Below are positions 42,345-52,083 of a stretch of DNA of 64,000 bases, one piece after another. The notes beneath the pieces were generated by a model. The model saw only the letters and a list, made by a program, of their open reading frames with translations, did not search any database and had not been told where the DNA came from. Position 1 is the stretch's first letter. Each line of letters starts with the position of its first letter. The stretch is from Flavobacterium haoranii (GTDB lineage: Bacteria; Bacteroidota; Bacteroidia; Flavobacteriales; Flavobacteriaceae): positions 2,807,083 through 2,871,082 of the forward strand of contig NZ_CP045292.1 in assembly GCF_009363055.1 (NCBI RefSeq), written 5' to 3'. The translations under genes were made by a program, and so were the position numbers.

Positions 42345-43634
42345 ATGAACAAAATCGCCATCATCGGACTAGGCTACGTAGGCCTACCATTAGCCCGTTT
42401 ATTTGCTACGAAATACCCAGTAGTAGGATTCGATATCAATCAAAATCGTATTCAAGAATTACGTTCAGGTACAGACAGTACTTTAGAAGTTTCTGACGAA
42501 ATATTGCAAGCGGTTTTAGTAATAAATAATCCGGTGGCTGAGGCTCTCGAAGCCACCGGTTTATATTGTTCCTCAGATTTAAACGACATCAAAGACGCCA
42601 ACACATATATCGTAACGGTGCCCACTCCTGTAGATAAGCATAATAAGCCAGATTTAACTCCTTTATATAAAGCTTCAGAAACGGTGGGTAAAGTCTTGAA
42701 AAAGGGAGATGTGGTAATTTATGAATCTACAGTGTATCCTGGAGCTACAGAGGAAGAATGTATCCCTGTTTTGGAAAAAATTTCGGGATTGAAATTTAAC
42801 GAAGACTTTTTTGCGGGTTACTCACCAGAGCGCATTAATCCAGGGGATAAAGAGCATACCGTAGAAAAAATCCTTAAAGTGACCTCTGGCTCTACTCCAG
42901 AAATAGGCGTAAAAGTAAATGAATTATATAAAACAGTAATTACAGCAGGAACGCATTTGGCACCAACTATTAAGGTTGCTGAGGCGGCTAAAGTAATTGA
43001 AAACTCACAACGAGATATTAATATTGCTTTTGTAAATGAGTTGGCTAAAATTTTTAATATTTTAGATATAGACACTCACGCTGTTTTGGAAGCGGCAGGA
43101 ACCAAATGGAATTTTTTACCTTTTAGACCAGGTTTGGTTGGCGGACATTGTATTGGGGTAGATCCTTATTACTTAGCCCAAAAAGCACAAGAGCATGGTT
43201 ACCATCCAGAAATTATTTTGGCAGGAAGAAGACTGAATGATTCTATGGGAGAATATGTAGCTGCTCAAGTAGTGAAATTAATGATTAAAAAAGGGATTAC
43301 TGTAAAAGGGGCGAATTTATTGTTATTAGGGGTGACCTTTAAGGAAAATTGCCCAGATGTTCGAAATACCAAAATAGTAGATGTGGTAAAAGCATTAGAA
43401 GATTACGGCATTCATGTAACTATTTTTGATCCATGGGCAAATCCTGCAGAGGTAAAACATGAATACAATTTAGTTTGTCACGATGAACTGGTTTCAGGAT
43501 CTAAATATGAGGCTATTGTCCTAGGAGTGGCACACAAAGAATTCTTAAACTTAGATCTAGAACTGCTAAAAAGAGAAAATGCAGTGGTGTATGATGTGAA
43601 AGGGGTTTTAAAAAATAGTGACGCGAAATTGTAA
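42345..43634 (+). CDS. tviB: UDP-N-acetylglucosamine 6-dehydrogenase, TviB/WbpA-like
   Basis: This 429-aa NAD-dependent enzyme oxidises UDP-GlcNAc to UDP-GlcNAcA. Visible features are the Rossmann motif GLGYVGLP (residues 8-15), VIYESTVYPGATEEEC, GYSPERINPGDKEH, the active-site GGHCIGVDPYY and TFKENCPDVRNTKI. These follow TviB much more closely than WecC. Around residues 63-73 the coding text contains a palindromic intergenic-type repeat (42531-42559), translated PVAEALEATG, at a spot where my recollection of TviB homologs has no such segment. With WbpP it should yield UDP-GalNAcA. Confidence 0.92.
   Translation: MNKIAIIGLGYVGLPLARLFATKYPVVGFDINQNRIQELRSGTDSTLEVSDEILQAVLVINNPVAEALEATGLYCSSDLNDIKDANTYIVTVPTPVDKHNKPDLTPLYKASETVGKVLKKGDVVIYESTVYPGATEEECIPVLEKISGLKFNEDFFAGYSPERINPGDKEHTVEKILKVTSGSTPEIGVKVNELYKTVITAGTHLAPTIKVAEAAKVIENSQRDINIAFVNELAKIFNILDIDTHAVLEAAGTKWNFLPFRPGLVGGHCIGVDPYYLAQKAQEHGYHPEIILAGRRLNDSMGEYVAAQVVKLMIKKGITVKGANLLLLGVTFKENCPDVRNTKIVDVVKALEDYGIHVTIFDPWANPAEVKHEYNLVCHDELVSGSKYEAIVLGVAHKEFLNLDLELLKRENAVVYDVKGVLKNSDAKL
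42531..42559 (+). repeat. Constant-loop palindromic element inside tviB
   Basis: CCGGTGGCT (42531-42539) and AGCCACCGG (42551-42559) are a perfect 9-bp inverted repeat around the loop GAGGCTCTCGA (42540-42550), which is identical to the loop of the intergenic element at 41251-41261. The frame stays open through it. Confidence 0.8.
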
Positions 43635-43676
43635 ATAAACAATGAAATCACTTTATTTCAAATACAAAACAAAAAA

Positions 43677-44723
43677 ATGAAAAAAATATTGATTACCGGT
43701 GGTGCAGGATTTATTGGCTCACATGTGGTTAGGAGGTTTGTGAAAAACTATCCCAACTATCAAATTTTCAATTTAGATGCACTTACCTATGCAGGTAATT
43801 TAGAAAATATTGCGGATATAGAAAATGAATCAAATTATACCTTTATAAAAGGAGATATAGTAGAGGCAGATTTTATAAACAATCTTTTTCATGAACATCA
43901 ATTTGATGGAGTTATTCATTTAGCGGCTGAATCCCATGTGGACAGATCAATCACAGACCCACTGAGTTTTGTAAAGACCAATGTAATTGGAACCATGAAC
44001 TTACTAAATGCAGCTAAAGATTCGTGGAACGATAATTTTGATAATAAACGTTTCTATCATATTTCAACAGATGAGGTGTATGGTTCACTGGGAGCAGAAG
44101 GCTTATTTACAGAATCAACAGCTTATGATCCAAAATCACCTTATTCTGCATCAAAAGCAGCATCTGACCATTTTGTACGTGCTTACGGAGAAACCTATGG
44201 CCTACCTTATGTGATAACAAATTGTTCTAATAATTACGGTCCTAACCATTTTCCAGAAAAATTAATTCCATTATTTATTAACAATATAATCGAAAATAAA
44301 CCGTTACCTGTTTATGGCGATGGTAAATATACCCGTGATTGGTTATTTGTCGAAGACCATGCTAGCGCAATTGATTTGGTTTTTCATGAAGGTAAAAATC
44401 AGGAGACCTATAACATTGGAGGTTTTAATGAGTGGCAAAATATAGATTTAGTAAAACTATTATGTCAACAAATGGATAAAAAGTTGGAAAGAAATGAAGG
44501 GGAATCCGAAAAATTAATTACATTTGTAAAAGACCGACCTGGACATGATTTAAGATATGCTATTGATGCTACAAAAATCAATAAGGAATTAGGTTGGAAA
44601 CCCTCTGTAACTTTTGAACAAGGATTGGAAAAAACAATAGATTGGTTTTTGTCAAATAAAGAATGGTTACAAAATGTTACATCAGGCGAGAACCAAAACT
44701 ATTACCAAAAGCAATACAAGTAG
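43677..44723 (+). CDS. rmlB: dTDP-glucose 4,6-dehydratase
   Basis: This 348-aa extended SDR enzyme converts dTDP-glucose to dTDP-4-keto-6-deoxyglucose. It has GGAGFIGSH (residues 8-16), HLAAESHVDRSI, the active-site STDEVYGS and the catalytic YSASK. The C-terminus shows the family GHDLRYAIDATK motif. It is followed after three bases by rmlA. No rmlC or rmlD is present, so the product is expected to go to WecE (dTDP-Fuc4N) rather than to rhamnose. Only one rmlB serves the two downstream wecE modules. Confidence 0.95.
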   Translation: MKKILITGGAGFIGSHVVRRFVKNYPNYQIFNLDALTYAGNLENIADIENESNYTFIKGDIVEADFINNLFHEHQFDGVIHLAAESHVDRSITDPLSFVKTNVIGTMNLLNAAKDSWNDNFDNKRFYHISTDEVYGSLGAEGLFTESTAYDPKSPYSASKAASDHFVRAYGETYGLPYVITNCSNNYGPNHFPEKLIPLFINNIIENKPLPVYGDGKYTRDWLFVEDHASAIDLVFHEGKNQETYNIGGFNEWQNIDLVKLLCQQMDKKLERNEGESEKLITFVKDRPGHDLRYAIDATKINKELGWKPSVTFEQGLEKTIDWFLSNKEWLQNVTSGENQNYYQKQYK

Positions 44724-44726
44724 AAT

Positions 44727-45599
44727 ATGAAAGGAATAATCTTAGCAGGAGGTTCAGGTACTAGACTACATCCTCTAACGATCGCAGTATCCAAACAATT
44801 GCTACCCATCTATGACAAACCAATGATTTATTATCCCTTGTCGGTTTTGATGTTAGCTGGAATTAGAGAAATTTTAATTATTTCCACGCCGCACGATTTA
44901 CCCAACTTCATCAAGTTACTAGGAGATGGTAGTCAGTTTGGAATTCAACTTTCTTATGCCGAGCAACCTTCACCCGATGGATTGGCACAAGCCTTTATCA
45001 TCGGTAAAGCGTTTATAGGTAATGATGACGTATGTTTGGTGTTAGGAGACAACATTTTTTATGGAGCTGGTCTACAAAAATTATTAGCTGAATCTGTTCG
45101 AAAAGTACAAGAGCATAGACAGGCTGTAGTGTTTGGCTATTATGTAGAAGACCCTGAACGTTATGGTGTGGCTGAATTTAATGCAGCAGGTAAAGTATTG
45201 AGCATAGAAGAAAAACCCAAAGCACCGAAATCGAATTATGCGGTGGTAGGGCTTTACTTTTATCCAAGCTCAGTGGTTCAAATGGCCGAACAAGTGAAGC
45301 CTTCTGCTCGCGGAGAACTTGAGATTACCTCAGTAAACCGGTATTACTTAGAAAACGATATTTTGCATTTACAAATCATGTCCCGTGGTTTCGCATGGCT
45401 CGATACGGGCACACATGAAGCGTTGACAGAAGCAACGGAATTTGTAAAAGCGGTGGAAAAAAGAACGGGTCTCAAAATTGCTTGTTTAGAGGAGATTGCA
45501 TTGAGAATGAATTACATTTCATATGAAAAGTTAAATGAGATAGCGATCCATGGCGGAAAAAGCGATTATTTTAAGTATCTTAATAAATTGATTAAATAA
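44727..45599 (+). CDS. rmlA: Glucose-1-phosphate thymidylyltransferase (copy 1)
   Basis: This 290-aa enzyme joins dTTP and glucose-1-phosphate to give dTDP-glucose. The signature [11 protein letters not shown] (residues 8-18) and [38 protein letters not shown] and [10 protein letters not shown] are all present. It heads the first RmlA-(Wzx)-ATP-grasp-acyltransferase-WecE module. A second, highly similar copy is at 56902-57756; the two differ mostly in the last 30 residues. Confidence 0.95.
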   Translation: MKGIILAGGSGTRLHPLTIAVSKQLLPIYDKPMIYYPLSVLMLAGIREILIISTPHDLPNFIKLLGDGSQFGIQLSYAEQPSPDGLAQAFIIGKAFIGNDDVCLVLGDNIFYGAGLQKLLAESVRKVQEHRQAVVFGYYVEDPERYGVAEFNAAGKVLSIEEKPKAPKSNYAVVGLYFYPSSVVQMAEQVKPSARGELEITSVNRYYLENDILHLQIMSRGFAWLDTGTHEALTEATEFVKAVEKRTGLKIACLEEIALRMNYISYEKLNEIAIHGGKSDYFKYLNKLIK

Positions 45600-45603
45600 A
45601 ATT

Positions 45604-47039
45604 TTGAAGGGATTAAAACAAAAAGCTTTAAACGGAGCAAAATGGAGCTTACTCGAAAAAGTTATAAATATCGGGTTTGAATTTGCAGTTGGTATTGTTT
45701 TAGCGAGGCTGCTAATGCCTACTGATTTTGGTACTGTTGCTATTATTTCTGTAATCATTTCATTTTCATTGATATTTGTAAATAGTGGATTTAGCCAATC
45801 ACTAGTCAGAGACCCAGAGGTTGGCAATAAAGATTTTTCTACAATATTCTTTTTCAATTTGGCTGTAGGAATACTTTTTTATGGCTTTATTTTTTTTCTT
45901 TCACCCAGTATTGCTAGTTTTTATGAGAATAATGAATTGACATTATATGTTAAGGTTCTCGGATTATCGATTTTCTTTTCTTCGCTTACCCTTGTACAAA
46001 GAGTAAACCTAACAAGGGAGATGAATTTTAAATTGATGAGTAAAATAGGCATAGCATCCAGTTTATCCTCAGGAATTTTAGCACTAGGTATGGCATTTAG
46101 TGGATTTGGGATATGGAGTTTAATAGCAAAGACTATATCACGAGAAATAATTCAAACGAGTTTGTTTTGGTTTAACAATAAATGGAAACCTTCATCCGTA
46201 TTTGAGTCAACAATTTTAATGAAGCACTTCAAATATGGGTCAAATTTTCTTTTAAGTGCTATTATTGGACAATTTTACAATAATATTTTAGCGTTGACTA
46301 TAGGTAAAATTTATAATCTTCAAACTCTAGGATACTATAATCGTGCACAACTTTTTTCTAATACAATTTCAGAAAATGTTGGTGGTGTTATGACAAGTGT
46401 TTCCTTTCCTGCTTTAGCGAAGGTTCAAAATGATAGAGAAAAATTTGTTAATGGAGTTAGCTTATTATTGAGACAAGCTTTCTATGTCATAGGAATATTA
46501 ATGATTTTAGTGTTTTTTTCAGCAAAGGCATTTATACCTTTTTACTTGGGAGTCAATGGGAAAAAGCTGGTGAATATTTACAATATCTATCTGTTATTGG
46601 TTTTTTTGGTATGTTAAATTCTATATTAGTAAATTCTATTAGTGTAACAGGTAAATCAAATATTTATTTGTTTATTCAAATTTGGGCGTTGGCTTTAAAT
46701 ATTATTTCTTTGACTTTTGGCTATTTTTATGGAATAGAGGTAATGTTATCACTTCTAATTTTATTTTATGTGTTTTCATATTTATTAATATCTCATGTCT
46801 TCAATCTTTTTTTCAATTATTCGATATTAAATCAATTTAAAGATTATAAATCTTTGATGAAAGTAATCGTTCCAGCAATGTTAATTGGGATTATTTTTTC
46901 GATCTTTGAAAGTTCAATGTTTATGGTATTGCTCATGGTAATTTCACAATTGACTTATGTTTTTATTGTATCCTCATGGTTGAAAATAGAAGAATTTGAA
47001 CTTATTAAGAATTTAATTTTTAAAAAAGATAGACGATGA
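45604..47039 (+). CDS. wzx: Wzx-type oligosaccharide flippase (frameshifted)
   Basis: The reconstructed 478-aa polytopic protein of the MOP/polysaccharide transporter family has about 12 hydrophobic segments. It begins KGLKQKALNGAKWSLLEKV, typical of the lipopolysaccharide biosynthesis flippases. The start is TTG 45604, four bases after rmlA. The frame breaks near 46551, where one missing A restores LGSQWEKAGEYLQYLSVIGF. Its stop overlaps the ATP-grasp start (ATGA). It would flip lipid-linked repeat units for Wzy polymerisation. The second copy of the module lacks this gene. Confidence 0.88.
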
Positions 47040-48208
47040 AACTAGCCATTTTAGGAGCAAGTTATTTACAAGTCCCATTGATTAAAAAAGCAAATCAAAT
47101 GGGCTTGGAAACACATGTATTTGCATGGGAAGAAGGAGCTGTTGGTAAGGAATTAGCTTCTTATTTCTACCCAATTTCAATTTTGGACAAAGAAGCTATT
47201 TATCAGAAATGTAAAAAAATTGGCATACATGGAATTACTACTATAGCAACAGATATTGCTATGCCAACAGTTAATTATGTAGCGAAAGAACTCAATTTAA
47301 TTGGGAATTCACTTGAAGCAACCTTAATTTCTACCGATAAGTATGAAATGAGGAAGGCTTTATCATCTAAAAATATTCCTTGCCCACGGTTTAGTTTTTA
47401 CGAAGTAGATAATTTTCAAAATGGTGAAAGTTTTGAATTTCCATTAATTGTTAAACCAACTGATAGATCCGGTTCACGTGGCGTTTCAAAAGTTAATAGT
47501 ATTGCCGAAGCGAATTTAGCCATTAGAAAAGCGCTAGATAATTCAATTAATAAAAGAGTTATTGTTGAAGAGTTCATTAATGGAAAGAATGAATTTTCGG
47601 TTGAATGTATAAGCTTTAAAGGAGAAATTTTTCCATTAGTCGTGACTGATAAGGTAACAACTGGGACACCCTATTTTTGTGAACTTGAGCACCATCAACC
47701 AGCTCAAATAAGTGATGAATCAAAAAATAGAATATTTCAATTGACCATTGATTCTCTAAATGCATTAGGTTTAGTAAATGGAGCATCACATACGGAAATT
47801 ATTTTAGATGAAAATGATAATCTTCATATTGTTGAAGTTGCAGGAAGAATGGGAGGTGACTTTATAGGAAGCCACTTAGTAGAACTATCAACTGGATTTG
47901 ATTTTTTGAAAGCTACTGTAGATGTTGCTTTGGGGTGTTTTAATTATGATAAATATGTATTTCCTAAAAAGAATGAATTTTCTGGCGTTTATTTTTTAAG
48001 CGGGCAGAAAGGAAAAATAATTGACGTAATTTATAAAACTGAGGAATTCCCAGAAGTTGTTGATATTAAAGGATTGATAGAAATTGGAGATAATATTGAT
48101 GGAATTGTTGATGGATCAGATAAAAGAATTGGTTATGTGATTTATTCTTCAAAAATTGCAAGGCCTTTAGTTAACCCGAGTAAAGTATTAAATATCGTGA
48201 TCAATTAA
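47036..48208 (+). CDS. ATP-grasp carboxylate-amine ligase family protein (copy 1)
   Basis: This 390-aa protein has an N-terminal Rossmann-like preATP-grasp domain (ILGASYLQVPLIKKA), the ATP-grasp core (STDKYEMRKAL; PLIVKPTDRSGSRGV, about residues 140-155; VEEFINGKNEFSVE) and the metal-binding region EVAGRMGGDFIGSHLV. ATP-grasp ligases join a carboxylate to an amine or thiol through an acyl phosphate. Set between a flippase and an acyltransferase/aminotransferase pair, it may couple an amino acid or other acid to the 4-amino group made by WecE. The substrate is inferred, not seen. A second copy is at 57774-58958. Confidence 0.87.
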   Translation: MKLAILGASYLQVPLIKKANQMGLETHVFAWEEGAVGKELASYFYPISILDKEAIYQKCKKIGIHGITTIATDIAMPTVNYVAKELNLIGNSLEATLISTDKYEMRKALSSKNIPCPRFSFYEVDNFQNGESFEFPLIVKPTDRSGSRGVSKVNSIAEANLAIRKALDNSINKRVIVEEFINGKNEFSVECISFKGEIFPLVVTDKVTTGTPYFCELEHHQPAQISDESKNRIFQLTIDSLNALGLVNGASHTEIILDENDNLHIVEVAGRMGGDFIGSHLVELSTGFDFLKATVDVALGCFNYDKYVFPKKNEFSGVYFLSGQKGKIIDVIYKTEEFPEVVDIKGLIEIGDNIDGIVDGSDKRIGYVIYSSKIARPLVNPSKVLNIVIN

Positions 48209-48209
48209 A

Positions 48210-48842
48210 ATGATTAAAGTCTTAGCAATAATTGGTTCAGGACACCTTGGACAACAAATTGCACATTATGCAATATCTGACAATCACTTTGATGAAGTTG
48301 TTTTTTTTGATGATTACAACAAGGATGCCTATGTTAATGGTTATAAAATATTAGGTACTACTAATAACATTTTAATTGAATACCAAAAGGGTAACTTTAC
48401 TCAACTTGTCGTAGGTATTGGCTATAAACATATGAATATCAGAAAAGATTTTTTTGAAAAATATAGAAATGTAATACCTTTTGCTACAATTATTCACTCT
48501 AGTTGCTGGGTTGATAAAACGGCTACTATTGAGCCAGGCTGTGTCATCTATCCAGGCTGTTCTATAGAACCTAATGCAGTTATTAAACACAATGTTATTT
48601 TAAATGTCTCTTGTAGTGTAGCTCATGATTCAGTGATTGGTTCGCATTCTTTTTTATCACCAAGAGTGGCTATTGCAGGTTTCGTTAAAACTGATGAATG
48701 TTGCATACTAGGCATTAATTCTATAATTATTGATAACATAAGTATCTGTGATAATGTACAATTAGGTGCAGGAACTGTAGTAATTAGTAATATAAATAAA
48801 AAAGGATTGTATGTAGCTAATCCGCATAGATTTATAAGATAA
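48210..48842 (+). CDS. NeuD/PglD-like sugar acyltransferase (copy 1)
   Basis: This 210-aa protein has an N-terminal Rossmann-like sugar-binding domain (LAIIGSGHLGQQIA) and a left-handed beta-helix of hexapeptide repeats (CVIYPGCSIEPNAVIKHNV). The likely catalytic His is in SVAHDSVIGSHS. PglD and NeuD types acetylate UDP-4-amino sugars or sialic acid. Here it most likely acylates dTDP-Fuc4N, standing in for the GNAT enzyme WecD of enterobacterial common antigen. The C-terminus reads YVANPHRFIR. Copy 2 lies at 58951-59582, in the same order next to ATP-grasp and wecE. Confidence 0.88.
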   Translation: MIKVLAIIGSGHLGQQIAHYAISDNHFDEVVFFDDYNKDAYVNGYKILGTTNNILIEYQKGNFTQLVVGIGYKHMNIRKDFFEKYRNVIPFATIIHSSCWVDKTATIEPGCVIYPGCSIEPNAVIKHNVILNVSCSVAHDSVIGSHSFLSPRVAIAGFVKTDECCILGINSIIIDNISICDNVQLGAGTVVISNINKKGLYVANPHRFIR

Positions 48843-48845
48843 AAT

Positions 48846-49981
48846 ATGATACCATTTAACAAACCCTTTCTCACGGGTAAAGAAGCCCATTACATGTACG
48901 ACGCAGTACATACAGGTAAATTATCAGGAAACGGCAAATACACCCAAAAATGCCAAAAATGGTTTGAAGAAACCTATGGTTTTGGTAAATGTTTGCTAAC
49001 CACTTCTTGTACGGATGCCTTAGAAATGGCTGCGATATTAATTGATATTCAACCTGGTGATGAGGTAATATTACCCTCTTATACCTTTGTTAGTACCGCC
49101 AATGCTTTTGTATTGAGAGGAGCAAAATTGGTGTTTGCTGATAGCAGAAAAGACCATCCAGGTATAGATGAGTCATCAATAGAAGCATTGATTACTCCAA
49201 AAACAAAAGCTATAGTTCCTGTTCATTATGCGGGTGTGGCGTGTGATATGGATATCATCATGGACATAGCTCAAAAGTACGGTCTTTTTGTAGTGGAGGA
49301 TGCCGCACAAGCGATAGATAGTTATTATATAGGTAGGGATGGGGTAAAACGTGCCTTGGGCAGTATTGGACATTTGGCAGCTTTTTCGTTTCACGAAACT
49401 AAAAATATTATTTCAGGGGAAGGAGGTATGCTAGCCATCAACGATTTGCAATTTGCCAAACGAGCGGAGATTATTTGGGAAAAAGGAACCAACCGGTCTT
49501 CTTTTTTAGAGGAGAAGTAGATAAATACGGTTGGGTGGATGTAGGTTCTTCGTTTTTACCCTCTGAAGTTATTGCTGCTTTTTTATGGGCACAATTCGAG
49601 AATATCCAAGATATTCAAAAACGCAGATGCACTATCTGGAATACCTATTACAATGAACTTACGTCATGGGCTGAAAAACATGAAATAAGAATGCCTTTTG
49701 TTCCTGATTTTGCTTCAAATAATGCCCATATGTTTTATTTGGTTTGTAAAGATGTTGAACAGCGGACTAGGTTAATTGATAGGTTAAAGTCAAATAGTAT
49801 TTTGGCTGTTTTCCATTATATCAGTTTACATAAGAGCCCTTTTTATGAAGGCAAACACGATGGTAGAAATTTGCCTGAATCAGATAGATACACTGATTGT
49901 TTGGTAAGGTTGCCCATGTATTATGATTTGGAACAAGAACAGCAAGAATTAATTATCAAAGTACTTTTGGATGAAAAATAA
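48846..49981 (+). CDS. wecE: dTDP-4-amino-4,6-dideoxygalactose transaminase (copy 1, frameshifted)
   Basis: The reconstructed 378-aa PLP enzyme of the DegT/DnrJ/EryC1 class begins MIPFNKPFLTGKEAHYMYDA. It tracks E. coli WecE/RffA closely: LTTSCTDALEMAAILIDIQP, PSYTFVSTANAFVLRGAK, VPVHYAGVACDMD, VVEDAAQ and the Schiff-base lysine region SFHETKN. It transfers an amino group from glutamate to dTDP-4-keto-6-deoxyglucose to give dTDP-Fuc4N. The frame breaks at 49502-49507: six T's where seven restore SSFFRGEVDKYGW, as read in copy 2. The stop overlaps the WecF-like gene by 11 bases. Confidence 0.93.
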
Positions 49982-50993
49982 AGTATTGCATGTAATGATT
50001 GCGGAGAAAAAATTTACACTACCCTTAGTAGATTTTATTCTAAATGAATTGAAGCTTGATAATCATAGGTTTTTGATTTTTGATAATGGTATTAAAATAA
50101 GTAATGAAAGCGAAAAAGTTTCGGTTATTCAGACGCCTTTTAGAAATAATCTCACAAGAAATTTTTTGTTATACAGGAAATTGATCAATAATTCTGATAA
50201 AATTATTTTACACAGCTTACACTTTCTAAATTTACTTTTATTTTTTCCATTTAAATGGAAAATAATCTCATGGGTAATTCACGGTGCTGATTTATATGGA
50301 AGATTAAATAAATCGAAACAATCAATATTTGAAAAATTAGTAATCAGTTATTTCGACAGGCATATTACACATATTGAGGGAGACGCAAGGTTAGCTAATG
50401 AAGTGTTTGGTTCAAATGCTAAATTTCATTATTCCCCAATGTACCTGAGTAATGTTGTTGAAACAGCGAATTTTAGAATTTCAAATTTAAAAGACTCTGA
50501 TTATACATTGCTTTTGGGAAACAGTCTGAGTAAAAATAATAATCATATTGCTGTATTAAAAAAACTTAAGGCTCACGATAACCAATTAAGTAAAATTATT
50601 TGTCCTTTAAGTTATGGAAATGACTTAGCATATAGAGATGAGGTAATTGGTTTGGGACTGAAGCTATTTGGAGAAAAATTTCAACCATTAACCGAATTTA
50701 TGCCTCGTACTGAGTATGAAAAATTACTCGAAACAGTAGATATAGCATTATTTGATCATTGGCGTCAAGAAGCGATGGGAGTAACACTATCTTTACTAGC
50801 CTTAGGTAAAACTGTATATATGAGAAGCGCCACAGAATCTTTTAAATCACTTATAAATAGAGGTTTTAAGGTTTTTGATAATCAAATATTATTTGAAGAA
50901 GGTATCAGACAACAAGATGTTATATTAAATAAAAAATTGCTTGAAAAGTATTATGGTATACAAACTCTGAAGCAATCAATAAAATCTCTTTAA
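49971..50993 (+). CDS. wecF: Fuc4NAc transferase, WecF-like (GT56)
   Basis: This 340-aa glycosyltransferase matches the Glyco_transf_56 family. Key segments are SWVIHGADLYGRL (E. coli WecF has a WHIWGADLY equivalent), YTLLLGNSLSKNNNHIAVL (donor-site GNS...HI), PLSYGNDLAYRDEVIGLG and the late LFDHWRQEAMGV. WecF moves Fuc4NAc from dTDP to the lipid-linked disaccharide in enterobacterial common antigen synthesis. Here it overlaps wecE, so it is the natural user of the acylated Fuc4N made by this cluster. The family assignment is by recognised motifs, not by a search. Confidence 0.87.
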   Translation: MKNKVLHVMIAEKKFTLPLVDFILNELKLDNHRFLIFDNGIKISNESEKVSVIQTPFRNNLTRNFLLYRKLINNSDKIILHSLHFLNLLLFFPFKWKIISWVIHGADLYGRLNKSKQSIFEKLVISYFDRHITHIEGDARLANEVFGSNAKFHYSPMYLSNVVETANFRISNLKDSDYTLLLGNSLSKNNNHIAVLKKLKAHDNQLSKIICPLSYGNDLAYRDEVIGLGLKLFGEKFQPLTEFMPRTEYEKLLETVDIALFDHWRQEAMGVTLSLLALGKTVYMRSATESFKSLINRGFKVFDNQILFEEGIRQQDVILNKKLLEKYYGIQTLKQSIKSL

Positions 50994-50994
50994 T

Positions 50995-52080
50995 ATGAAA
51001 ATAACCCTCATCGCTGGAGCCCGCCCCAACTTCATGAAAATCGCCCCTATCATTCACGCTATTCAAAAGGTACAGTTTGATGGTAAAGATATTAGCTACC
51101 GTTTGGTACACACAGGTCAGCATTTTGATGAAAAAATGAGCCATACTTTTTTCACTCAATTGAATATTCCGGAACCTCATGTTAATTTAAATTGCGGAGG
51201 AGGCACACAAGCCGAACAAACAGCTGCCATTATGGTCGCTTTTGAAAAAGAATTGATGGAAAATCCTACTGATTTGGTATTAGTAGTTGGTGATGTAACC
51301 AGTACCATGGCTTGTAGTATTGTGGCTAAAAAGCTCAACACCAAAGTAGCACATGTAGAAGCGGGTATCCGCTCTGGAGACCTGAGTATGCCAGAAGAAA
51401 TCAATAGAATTGTAACGGATAGCTTAACGGATTATTTTTTTACGACGACACCTTGGGCAGGAGGAAATCTCTTAAAATCTGGTGTTGCAGCAGATAAAAT
51501 TTTTTTGGTGGGAAATGTAATGATTGATACGCTTTTGGCTAATCAACACAAATTTGAGGCACCTAAGTTTTGGGAGGATTACCAATTAAAGAAAAAAGAG
51601 TATTTTGTAGTAACATTGCACCGACCAGCGAATGTAGATAATGCCGACAAACTGAAGGAGATGATTCACGAAATTACATCTAATGTAAAAGGATTACCTA
51701 TTGTTTTTCCGATGCATCCAAGAACTGCCAAAATTTACAAAGAATTAGGGATTTCTGCACCTAATTTATTTATTGTTGATCCTTTGGGGTATCATGAATT
51801 TAACTATTTAGTAGAAAATGCTTTAGGAGTCATAACAGATTCTGGTGGAATTACAGAGGAGACCACGGTAATGGGTGTTCCATGCATTACATTAAGAGAC
51901 AATACCGAAAGACCAGAGACCATTGAAATTGGAACGAATGAACTCATTGGTACAGATCCCAAAGCCATAAAGCCAGCGTTAGAAAAATTATTGTCTAATC
52001 AATGGAAAAAAGGAAGCATACCTGAGTTGTGGGATGGAAAGGCAGCGGAGAGGATAATTAACTATTTGCTAAATCTATAA
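50995..52080 (+). CDS. wecB: UDP-N-acetylglucosamine 2-epimerase (non-hydrolysing)
   Basis: This 361-aa enzyme interconverts UDP-GlcNAc and UDP-ManNAc. The N-terminal GARPNFMKIAPI, the active-site HVEAGIRSGDLSMPEEINR and the UDP-binding TDSGGITEE segment are all typical. It starts two bases after the WecF-like gene. No dedicated WecC (UDP-ManNAc dehydrogenase) is seen, so ManNAc may enter the glycan directly or be oxidised by TviB-type enzymes; which of these applies is open. Confidence 0.95.
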   Translation: MKITLIAGARPNFMKIAPIIHAIQKVQFDGKDISYRLVHTGQHFDEKMSHTFFTQLNIPEPHVNLNCGGGTQAEQTAAIMVAFEKELMENPTDLVLVVGDVTSTMACSIVAKKLNTKVAHVEAGIRSGDLSMPEEINRIVTDSLTDYFFTTTPWAGGNLLKSGVAADKIFLVGNVMIDTLLANQHKFEAPKFWEDYQLKKKEYFVVTLHRPANVDNADKLKEMIHEITSNVKGLPIVFPMHPRTAKIYKELGISAPNLFIVDPLGYHEFNYLVENALGVITDSGGITEETTVMGVPCITLRDNTERPETIEIGTNELIGTDPKAIKPALEKLLSNQWKKGSIPELWDGKAAERIINYLLNL

Positions 52081-52083
52081 AAA

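Noticed and set aside
42345..43634. Assignment as WecC (UDP-ManNAc dehydrogenase) because wecB is nearby
   Set aside because: The motifs and length follow TviB/WbpA-type UDP-GlcNAc dehydrogenases, and a WbpP/TviC partner is present.
43677..45599. dTDP-rhamnose pathway
   Set aside because: rmlC and rmlD are absent, while WecE homologs that use the same 4-keto intermediate are present twice.
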